Of a stretch of DNA of 64,000 nt, positions 28,201 through 40,200 are shown piece after piece (within the stretch, counting starts at the first letter, position 1; the number at the start of each line of letters is the position of its first letter). Source of the DNA: Chionis minor (Eukaryota > Chordata > Aves > Charadriiformes > Chionididae); NCBI GenBank assembly GCA_013398295.1, contig VZSF01003480.1, forward strand, positions 842,073-906,072, given 5' to 3'. Below the pieces are notes generated by a model, which saw only the letters and a program-made list of their open reading frames with translations, was not told where the DNA came from and did no database searches. The position numbers were made by a program, and so were the translations under genes.

Positions 28201-31200
28201 CCTAAGGCCTGAAAAGTTCTTATGTGGTATAAATAGAGTCCAAACCTAGAGTTTAGGGCTTCTTATATTTAACACCCCTAGCCTACCACTATCGTTAAGA
28301 CTCATAAATAACATACTAGATCACAGTGAATTCAATATGTGAATTCCAGAATCAAATACCTGGCATAAAGATGTATACCTAAAATTAAGCTTTGAACTAG
28401 TCACGGAAAGGAAACTATTATGAAACAAAACCTAAAGTTATTTTGCCTTACATGTATTTTGATCCACCTGGAGTTTTACCAGTTTAAGGGAAATAAGTTA
28501 ACTGAATGTTCATCTGTTCAAATGTCATTACAACTACATATACCCATTCTGTTGTCCCAGGTATTATCTATTAAGAAAAATACATCATTCTGTATTCAGT
28601 TTTAATAACAATTAGTGAAGTTAAATTAGAGAAATAATGCATAAGAGTAGGACTTAATCAAACAAACATTTCACAATTTGCTTATTTGCTACCAGATACA
28701 ATTATGACACCTACTTCAAATACCACTTTAACTCTTACTTAATTCAAAAAAATGCATTAAAAACTGACATAAATGTCTAGAGTAAAAACCTTTTGCGTGG
28801 GATTTGTTTGCACATCTCCATTCTCTGACAAGCCAAAGTCAAGTACTCCGTCATCTTTCTGCCCAATGGCCTTAAGACCTTGCAGAAGTATTTCTCGGAA
28901 ATGCTGATAAACAGGTTTCTCTTCATAGCTCAGCAGCTTCACCTTTTCCATATATTTGGCTATTTCATCTAAAGAAATGGTACCTCCAATTAATTTCTAT
29001 TTGAAAACATTTTAATCATTCACTTTTACCACAAAAGAGTCAGAAATTACGCACACGCTATTTAAGCTGTTTTTTGAAACAGTTATTATAAACTCATAAT
29101 TATGACTTTACTACAACATGTTTTAGAAAAAAATTATACCAAGGTTCATTACCCAGTGATGACAGCATCACTGGTTTTTTACACGTTCATTGCATGAAAA
29201 CAGTCAGTCATAAAAAACGTAATAGGCCAATCTTCACCAATGAATGCTTGTTTACATGGTATTTGTTATGTCTATATTTAAAAATGTTGAAAAGGAAACT
29301 CAGTGTTATCTCAGAACGTCATTAGTTCAAGACTGAAACATACATTAAAAAATACAAGAAACATTTGACCACTGAAAAAAACAGACAAGTCACACTTGAC
29401 AGAGAAAACTCCCTTCTGATCACGAGGAATAGCTGGAAATAACTAAATATTTAAGATCCCAAGAAAGTGTATTTCTAATAGTCAGGTTTAAAAATAAAAA
29501 AAATCCACTCAGCAAATCACCAATGCCAAATAGAAATAATCCATACTTCAAGTTTGCATTACATTGTGTTTTGAATGTCTAAAATTCAGTTGTGAAAAAC
29601 CAACTTACGCATCTGATGTTTGCAAATACTTAATACTGTCTTCAGCCAGAAGTGACACTGTGGCTGCAGTTCATATAACTGCAGCCAAAAGGAAGAATCT
29701 AAACTTCTCTTAATCAACAATCTAATTCATGTCACTTTGTTGCTGATAAAAGTAAGAAGAAAAATAGGTACAACTTCAAGTAAACAAGGAGGACTTAAAG
29801 AAGCAACAGATTAGAGTACAACAGCTGAGATACGCCTCCCAGGAAAAACGCTGCTGACGGTCTGATAACTCCTCACTTTTTGCAGCACCTGAATTGATCT
29901 GTTTTGTTTGAATACAGGGTAGCACAGCCTTCCCTTGTACGCACTCCACGTGCTCCCCAGAAATATGAATTTCAGAGCTTCTAGCCATTGTCTAAAGTCA
30001 TCTACAATTTGGTGATGGCACCCAAACAGATTAATGGGTTTTGTTGTTTTAAACAAAAAGGACATTAAACCAAACGATTCGAGAATGCTTACCACATGGT
30101 ACAACCCAAAGTAATTTAAAATAGTTCCTCTTACCTGGTTTATTTTTCCCAGGAAAGCACTTGTCCATCAAAACTGAAATATTATCTCTACATCTGAAAA
30201 ACAAAATTATTCAAAACTATTGCTTCTTTCAAAGTTTGAATCTTGCCCTGTTCTGATAAACTTCCTAAGTACCTAGCTTCGGCCACCATCAGAGACAGGA
30301 AGCATTACTAAATAAACCTTTTGTATGACTCAGTACAGCCATTTTTAGGAGCGCAGTACATTTGAGAACCTGATGAATGCCAGACAGGCTATCTGAAATA
30401 CGGTAAGTTTTTGTTCAACAGTTTTTGGTTCTTATAAAAGCAAGCAAGTAGATAACTGAAGGAAAAGAACCGGTCCATTTTAAACCCTTAAATACCAATG
30501 CTCTTACCTCTTCCTCCTAGAGAACTCTCTCTAGCCAGTATTATTCAGCTATATATCAGATCCCCTGCCAAAATAATAACTGGAGGGAAGGAGGGGGCGT
30601 TCGCTAACATTGATGGAGGCCAAAGTGTTAAAAGTAGAGATAAGGAAGCCAGATAACAAATACTTGTTAATGAGACAGAAACTGCTGTGCTGTTATATCG
30701 TTCTTCATAATAAATATCTGACAAGAGAAGATGGAGCAAGGGTGGGGGGAAGACAAAAGAATATAAGAGCGAGGGAGAGGGATGAAAAAAAATAATTAAC
30801 AAAATCCCACTTTAGTAGTCCTCTAGCTGCAATGATGCTCAAAGACATTTAAGATCCACCTTAAGCTCTCATCTCTGTCACTGACTTCAGAGCATGGTGT
30901 TATAAAGGCTACTCATACTCCACACTTTCTGTAAAGCGGGACTAAGGTTACCTGCTTACTGATAAGAGTGCTTTTGGGCTAAACCATGGCAGTATTCTAA
31001 AGTGACAACACTGTGGTGGATAAATAAGCATCTCACAAATGCAAAGACAACAGTAGAGGAGTACAAGTAAAATTTCGTTACATGCCAAGGCTACATGAGG
31101 CATGACGAGGGGAAATTGGGTGCTATACAATACAACAGCCTACTTACCAAAAGGGAATATTCTGAAAGTATAAAACATTTCTACACTAAGACATTTTCAG

Positions 31201-34200
31201 TCCTGTTTTCACTTTTGAAAGAAAAAGAAAACAAGCAGTTTCTCACCTGATTTTCGAGTCTCTGACAGAATTTGGATCTTTCAAATTATCCTCCCATGGT
31301 AGATGGCCGCTAAGCCAATGAATCATACAGTAACCCAAGATCTCCAGATCACCACGTCTTGATGGTGCTAAATACATACACATGCATAAAAAAAGAACCA
31401 TAAGAGCAGCTAATAAAGCACACACAGTTTAACAACAGTTAAAATTTGTAAATATGTTAAGACAATTGAAAGGCAATGCTAACATCGTAACACTACTGTA
31501 TCTGATACTTATTTATTTTAGCAGGAAAGCAAGGACAGAAAAAATATTGTTCCTACATCTGGAAGGATAACTTCATTTTCAAGTCCTTTATCAAGCTCTT
31601 TCTTCTACTCGAGGACATGACATGCAGTTATCCCAATTTGGGAAGCTTTTTAAGTACTCCGATTGTGGAAAAAATAGAGCAAGTTAGTGAAGTGATTGAC
31701 TTTCTGTTCAAAACAGTTTTTACTTCCCTTCTGCTATAAAAAGGTAATAGTGCTGAAACCCCACCTCCTGAAAAAAATACTCCCTGATGCTGAAATATTT
31801 TATGTGGCTTGAAGACTGAACAGAAGACAATAACAGTTCAGATCCCTAAGCCTTGCCAAAAAATACCCCCACCCCAAAAAAGCCAACCACCCACATATAC
31901 ATTGACCACAAACTCCACTATGAATGGGCAAATCAAGTCATCTTTGTTCACGTTCAGTTTTAAGCATACGCACAATAGTTCATCCTGAAGTAAATAATAA
32001 TTTTCAACAATTGATAGTTTTGCAGGACACGCTTTTATGCTAATAAAACCAAATTTAAGAATGAACAAAATAAAACTGGTGTTCACTATAAATCCTCAAT
32101 GTTTAATCAGACAGACACATCATTTTCAAGTTCAATCTTTTCTCACTTCTTGCCTTTTGATGTTCAGTGATTACAGGCATCACTATGAAATAAAATTTCG
32201 TAATTAAATGAAGTGTTGTTTAAAATCTTCTAAATATTAAGCTATATGCAAGACAAAGAATACTGTGCATCTTTGCCAAATATGAAGGAACAATGTTCAC
32301 TTTGATAACAGAAACTATTTATCTCCTGAAAACAGGGCCTGTTTTTCTAAGGAGATCTCATAGGCACTATTCCATTTCTACTCAGTTAATAAAACGCAAC
32401 ACTAAACATCTTAATGTTCTAAAAAACTCTAAGAAAGTCACATTTATAATACAGTAAATTAATATCAAAGTAAAGGTCAGTAAAAGGGGAAAAAATGGAA
32501 AATGCCAACATAGTCCATAGGGAAGGAAAAATATATATTTTTATAGATTTAGAAACTTGGTTGTTTAAAACTCAATGCTGCAAATAAAGCCTTCTGTATT
32601 TATAAAAAGGATGCACAAATGCCTATTGCTGAGAACAGTTTTACATCCTTACCCACACCCTTGTGTGCATCAATACTGGTATATTCAATAGTTCCATCAT
32701 GACACCTTTTAGGATCTTCTTTATATACTTTGTGAACTCCTTCGGGGCAGTATCGGTAGGCAAGTCCATAATCCACCAAGTAGACCTAGTAATTTCCACA
32801 AAGAATTCTAAGATTAAAGAACTATAAATAGAAAAAATACACAAATAACAAATGTAAATCCCAACCATTCCCATAGCTTCTTAAAAAGTACTAAAAATGG
32901 TGAGGTTTTCAACTTTAAATGATCCTTTCTCAGTGAACGTTTTATTGAGATTACTACGTATGATTTGAAAACAACGTGTCAGATAGGTTTTGTTGTTTTC
33001 CATATAGCAGTCTGATCTGGAAGTAATTTCTTGCTGATGCAGAGGAGAAGATGCAGAGAAGTAGTACAGTAAAATAGGCAGTTATTACCAGTAAGATTAA
33101 ATGAAAAAAAAAAAAAGATGTAATGTTCACAGAGTTATAAATAGACTTACTGTTCTGCCCTCTTTAAAGTCAGCTGTCTCATTTGAACATTACTACATAC
33201 TATGACTTCTCACTAACCCCACAATTACTTGAAGAAAACTGAGATTATTTTACTTATTTTACGAGCTAAAACATATGGGCAAGACATACCTAATTCTGAA
33301 ACTCTAATATTCATTGTTTGAATAGTAAAGAGAGTTACAAATGCTGAAAAATGAAAGACTTCCGTAAATCAAGTGGAACAATCAACACTTTAAAAACCAA
33401 TTTTTCCAAGTAACAGAGCACTTATCTGATGGATTTCTTGAACAAAGGAATAAGGTAACAATGCAGACAGGCAAACATAATTTACCAGCGTGCTATATAA
33501 TTTTAAGCTTCCACCTGCAAACACCTATTTGCGAGTCATTTTTTTTTAATCTTGAGAATTTCTCTAGAATATTATTTAGGCCAAATAGTCAATTTGATAA
33601 CTGTCCAGCAAAATGCATAAAGAAATCACAGAATATTAACTAGATACAAATGTCAAGCAGAAATAATGTTACCATATACATTCTTAAAAATGAGCTTCTG
33701 CTAGATTTCACCGGTTCAAACACTTGTGTTGTCAAGTAGAAGGTTTAAAACACGAGGAATAAAACGCATCAGAAATACCTGATTAGGGTTCTTGTAACTC
33801 ATAAGAAGGTTTGACGCCTTGATGTCTCCATGCACATATTCATGCTCATGGACGTATTCCAGAATATCAAGCTAACAAAACAAAATACAGTCATACAAAT
33901 GCAGTACCCAGCTCCACCCAGCAGAGGACCTGTACTCAGCGCAGAAGCGTGATTTAGCTGAAAGACAGGCACAGGGAAGGCAGATTGCAAAAATATATTT
34001 TTTAAACTTACTATTCTCAGGCCTAATTGTAGCACAGTTTTATGGGGAAATCGCTTCGCATTCTCTTCATACATTTTCTGAAGATCTCTGCCAAATCGGT
34101 CCATTATCATAAATCGATAACTAAATTCAAAAAAAAACCAAAAACCAGCAAACTTACCAAATTGTACCTCGCCAAGTATTTTATCTATGTGTTAATTGTA

Positions 34201-37200
34201 CAAACTACTGATTGAAAACATCTCTCTCAAAAGATAAACTGCAGGTACACAGAAAACAAGTATGTGAGAAACATTTGACTTTTTTTAATTTTTTACATCA
34301 ATTCTTAACTTTTTTTACATCAGCTAGTCAAAAGTTTGTCCATCAAAAGAACTGTTCTTTAGTCCTGGCTAGTTATGGAAGTATAACAAGTACCCTGACC
34401 TACTATAAGCTGCCAGAGAACTACTAAAACTCCTTTGCAGCACAGCTGTTTAGAGAAAGCCCACTGGGAAACATGGACTGTTAGATAAACAGACATAATA
34501 TTTAAGACCAAGTAACAAAAACCCTTCATGACATGGAACAATACCAAAAATTATCCCTAGACTGAAGACAGATTTAACATAAGACTAGCAATTATTCTAG
34601 CTCACAGATTAAGTAAAAAAAATATATCCCTAGGAAAAATAAAATAGATTTCGAGAGAGCACTAAGTCCTTTATATGAGTGAAAATACTCTTTTGTATGT
34701 ACTCTGCTGCACACCACAGCAGAAGAAAAACTTTAAAAAGTAGTCTTATTACTCAAGGACATACATTAGAAGTCAACTTTATTTTAATTCAAATATGAAA
34801 AGCTTCTAAACCACCTATGTATAGAATCACTGTATTACAGCAACGTTTGAGACAAATGAAAACTAAATCACAAAGAATATAATAGACACAAATCCGAGTA
34901 ACAAACGGAGTACAGAGAAATGTATCAGAATAGAATAGAAATAGAATTACTTTATTCTTTAAACACACACTGTTACGAACATGAAACTTTGTAGCAGAAA
35001 TGAACATGAAGATAGGTGGAAAATACATCTTATAAAGTAAATTAGATTTAAAGGGATAGTGGTTTTGGATGAAATAAATCCCAGTATATGCCAACAAAAG
35101 ATATATTTACCTGTTTCCATTTTTTTCATGCAAGCCAGAACCCCAATATCTTGGTACACCTAAATATTTCAATTTATGAGACTTAGTCCACTTCTGAACT
35201 GAAAATACAAATAAAGTGCATCAGTAGAGACTTACATAAAAGGGAGTACTCACATCGCTTACAGTTTCTGCATACATGTGAGCTGCTTATTTCATGGAAA
35301 CTTGTACGCAAAGTATACTAGAAAGTTAATGATACATCCGTTGTAGGGATAGAGATGCAACTAAAGTTTCAATTTAGACAATACCATCACCACAACTATA
35401 AAGAACATCTTACCAAAACCCCTTAATTTTACTATACGTCTAAATCAGATTTCAATCACTTAAAAATAATTTTGAAAATTACCTAAAAAGATTCTCTTAA
35501 AGTTCCACCTTACTCCTGTAGGCTCTATTTTCCTAAATGCTTGTAGTTCATTAAAAACATTTTAATAGACTGCTTACTTTCATCTGGCTTAGCAGCTCGC
35601 ATGTAGAACTTTAACTCAGTAAAAAGAGGTCCATTCTGGCTGGGTTCCTTTAAGACAATTTAAAATCAGTTAAAAACTGCTGAGTTAGTGCCTACTAATT
35701 ATTAAAAGCTCACACAACGTAACATTCACCCTATAAAAACATATTCTCCCTGAAACGCTCTATCCAGTGCTGATAAACACAAAGAAAGGTTGGCTCTAAA
35801 GTTATTTTTATTTTAAATTGCTTAACGTTAAGGATATCTAGGAATTCTTTCCCATAACAAAAGATTACAAGAATCACAAATTAACTGAAATGCACAGAAA
35901 TATTACCAATAACTGGCAGCAAAAGTTTAGCAGAGAACATTAAACAATGTTCATTATCTCAGATTTTCAGATTAAACCAGGATTGCATCAATTGCAGTAG
36001 CCATTAGTGAGCCTAAAATAACACCTGAAATGATTTGATGGAAAAATCTTAGGAAAAGTTAAATTCTTGCTGAACGTAAGGTATCTTGTTCCCTTCATAC
36101 ATTAGTTGATCCAGGTAAATTACAGAGGATTTCACAATTTCTCTTCAACTAAATTATAAGAACTACGCCTATTTTGACTTTGGAGTCTACCTTGTATTTA
36201 AGCTAACATAAGGTATTTCAGTTCCATTTTCTAGGGACAAATCTATGATAATCACATATTGCAAATAAAGTGCAAGAGAGAAATTGATTTGAAAACACCA
36301 AATCTTTGCAATACTGCAAGAACTATAAATGGGCAAGTACCTTGACACTACATTTCCAGAACTTAGCGTAGAACAAAAAAAGTGATTTCAACTCTTGCAA
36401 TTTCTAAGTGACTGATTTTGAGATAAGCTTAAGCAATTTATTTTAGTCTAGTTACTCACATACGTCCAAATTCATTCTGTATCAGTGAAAAGACCTGTAT
36501 CCTACGCTTTAAAAAAAACTAATCGAAAAAAAAGTATGTGATTAGTGGCAAAGAAACCCAGAAAAAAAATACAATCCCATGATATTAGCAGCAGTTCCAT
36601 GATATATAACCTTAAATGGTATTCATTGTAACTTTTAAATGCAGATGTAGTGATCCAGAAAATTGCTAAATGCCAGACCGTACCACTGAGCTAATAAGAG
36701 GTTTACTGCTGTCTGACATTAACGAAGCAACGTAAAGAGATCAAACACACTGACGAACACGGGCTTTATTGTGCATCTGAGGTACTGGCTCAGAGGCAGA
36801 GCAGGAGGACCGGTGACAATGACAGCAGACACCAGCTCGGCCACCACTCCTGGGCCCAGACACTCGATTACAAAGCCACTGCCTATCTCCACCTCGCCTT
36901 CTCCAGCAGCACGGCCCTGATAAACCGGGGAGTCAAGACTACAGTTTTCCAGCCCCTCCTTGTGGGACCAACGTTCAGACTTAAACCATGAACCAGAAAA
37001 ACAAACCCAAACAACTAGACCAACTGATCAACGCACACAAACTTTGCTATATGCTTATTTACTTTCAGTTAGTTTATTTATCCACTATGGGCAAAAATTA
37101 GATTATATATACAGAGGAGAAGGGTTAAATAGCTGGATTCTTATACTGCAGTTATCTCAAGCAAACGTTACTTAACCTATTCACTTGTTTCTGTGTAGCA

Positions 37201-40200
37201 TAATCCATTAATACTCTAACTTAATTAGAATATAAATTATACATATTATTTTGATGCAATTTACATAGGTTTGAAAAATGTTGTTGTCTTCCTAAAATAT
37301 GGCAAAAAACTGTAGGTGTTGAAAATTCTTAAAATATTTATCTTTAAATAAATTATTCCAGAAAAAAATATGTCTCAGTGCTGAAAAAAAGATGTATCTT
37401 TCTCGAGTCAGCGCAAATGCTGAAAATCTGGTATCTCTTCATACTTGAGGGGATGGATAAATGATTTACCCACTAAACAGATCTTCATGTTGACTATGAA
37501 GCTGTTTCCCTATAATACCATTAATTCTACATATAGATAAATAAATGCATACGCTATGCTAAAAAGGCTCACGTAATGATGTCCAATATTTGCCATACTA
37601 GTCATCTTATAATATGCTAAAACCAGAAAGATTTCAAACACAAATTTCTACAACTTTATGCCCAGGGTCATTCTAAACACATGATATGCAAAACTGAAAT
37701 TAAAGTCTAATTAGAAAAGATATCATAATGAAAGAGATTATGGAGTAAGTGTCGAAACCCAACAAATTTCTTCAAGTAGTATTTTAAGAATTCTGATCTT
37801 TTTCAGTCAGCAATTTAATGAAGTGTTATTAAACTCTGCATCCACTCCTGAACAATGACATCTGAAAGGTCCACATGTTAAAAAGCATTTCCTTTTTTAC
37901 TAAAAACTGTGATTCATTTCGTACTGCTCAGACATCAATACTATGAGGATATGTCAAAGACTAAGCCAATTTCCATCCTGCTTTAATAGCTTAATTTGAA
38001 GAACATTACTACAGAAGCACATATTTTGTTAAACACTAATAATTGTTCAAAGCTGTTAACCACTTTGCTTCAGCTGATGGACCAACTAGAATTCACCCAG
38101 GCATCAGAAAATAGGCCCTTATCTGTGGTTGTGTTATATTAGACTGCAGAGGAATAATATATTATGGGTCATTTGTGAGGGCAGCACAAAGACTGGGGCT
38201 ACTCTTTATTGCCATAAAGACAAAATTATAAAAGACAAATTAAAAGTGAGTAGTCGTCTGGGAGATTAGCAATGGAGGTATTTACAAATTGCTGCAACAA
38301 AGTGAGTCTAGCATAAAAGCAACGCAGAAGTTAACGGCAACTCTTCTTCTATTCAGAGCTCAAAGTGGCAGAGAAGAGAAGCAGATGGACAGGTTTCAAA
38401 CTCGAGGAACGAGGAAGCTACCAATTACACACAGCATCAAATAATGCACATCTGACAATTTTCCAAGCAAGCCAAACTGGATTCTTCCATGGAAGTTAAA
38501 TGGCGCTCCACTTCCTGATCAGTCCAAACTCATCAGAAGCCAGTAATTAGGAACCAATGCCTCTCCTAGGCAAGCCACCGCTTCACAAAGATGGCTGGAG
38601 CATCTTTCTTATGAGGAAAGGCTGAGGGAGTTGGGTCTTTTTAGTCTAGAGAAGGCTGACGGGGGATCTCATCAATGTCTACAAGTACTTAAAGGGACGG
38701 TGCCAGGAGGAGGGCGCTAGACTTTTTTCAGTGGTGCCCAGTGACAGGACAAGGGGCAATGGGTATAAAATGGAATATAGGAAGTTCCATTTCAACATGA
38801 GGAGGAACTTCTCTCCTTGAGGGTGGCAGAGCACTGGAATAGGCTGCCCAGAGAGGTGGTGGAGTCTCCAACTCTGGAGACATTCCAAACCCACCTGGAC
38901 GCCATCCTGTGCAACCTGCTCTGACCGGGGGGTTGGACCAGATGATCTCTAGAGGTCCCTTCCAACCCTCAACATTCTGATTCTGTGATAACTTGAATGT
39001 TATCTACCTCTTCACAGGCCACAGCTCCTGCATAACAGACACCCCCTGCCTGCGATGGCACAGGTTAGACACACAAAAGCAGGTTGCCACCATACAACAG
39101 CTGTAGGCTGGGACTCCCAGTCTCTGTGGAATTCCTGCCCATAACCACCTAAGGCAGCAGCAGTAGGCTGATGTTGGAAGTGTGGTCCTTTGGCATTTCC
39201 ATCATAAGTGATGCTTCTTTCAGCAAGTGGCAACGTTTTGGAAATAGGGTCATCGCCAACAGTATCTTGGCATGTCTGAACAGTATCAAAACTAGTAGTC
39301 TAGAATTTCTCTGTAGTCAGCAGATCTAAATATCAAGATTAAAAGCACACGCTAACTAAAACGTATTTTACTCTAGACTAACCTGATCATACTTTTCTTA
39401 TTATTTAATATTTTAAACAAATGTTAAAAGTATTAACATATTTACATAAGTGGCCAGCTATTGCGGTTCAGTTCAGTTAAACTATATCGCCATATAGTTT
39501 AATAAAAGATTAAAACATTGCAGTTCTGAACTGTGCTGAAGAACTAATTTTTTATAATGTTAAGTTCTTGTACAGTTTTCTGTTATTTGCTTTTGTCATA
39601 GGACCAGAAGTACCACCATGATAATGAATGGTCTGGATCTCCTATGGATATTCCCATATTCTCAGGTTATTTACTAAGACTTCACTAGGGAATCGTATAC
39701 AATAGTAGGATCTATACAAGATAATCTAGCAAAATTTAAGAAAAAATACCTTAGGAAGAGGACATTAGAGCCAAATCAATTTAAATAAATCTTTTTCATT
39801 TTAAGATTAAAAATATAAGAACACTTCAACAAATAAAAAGAATTTGCTGCAATGGGCTAAAAATGAGCTATCAACAATGCTTTTCCTTCTCCCTGATCAT
39901 TAGGTTAAAAAAATTATGTGTCAATGTCATTTTAATTCAGTAGAAATTAGAATACGTATGTGTTTTATGATAAAACATTTAAAGGGCTTTATATCTGTGG
40001 GGACATCGGGAATCAAAGTTTTGCTGTTTCTACTCCCAAGCCATCTGTCAGCTTACCAACATCCAGTGGTGAGCAACAGTTCACACAGACTCACTGCTGA
40101 ATCACGGAAATTCTCCAAAAGCTAGCCAGATTTCATTCATTTTGCAGTATTTGGGCTGTTTACAGGAAGCAGCAAATGAAACAATCTGATCTATTTCATG

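Larger units (their letters stand above)
24489..28789 (-). other. VRK1 intron 11 (4.3 kb)
   Basis: AT-rich, with a T-tract at 25.25 kb and a small duplication at 27.9 kb. The 5' donor GTTTTT is weak. No genes or clear mobile elements seen. Confidence 0.8.
28969..35577 (-). other. VRK1 introns 4-10 region (exons 5-10 embedded)
   Basis: The spaces between exons 11 and 4 are introns of 0.14 to 1.3 kb. Apart from the exons listed, I see only AT-rich intron sequence with short homopolymers (for example an A13 run near 33.1 kb). Confidence 0.8.

Noticed and set aside
28757..28951. Reading VRK1 exon 11 as a stand-alone 64-codon gene
   Set aside because: The frame starts at an internal Met and its end is intron read-through; acceptor, phase and homology show it is a VRK1 exon.
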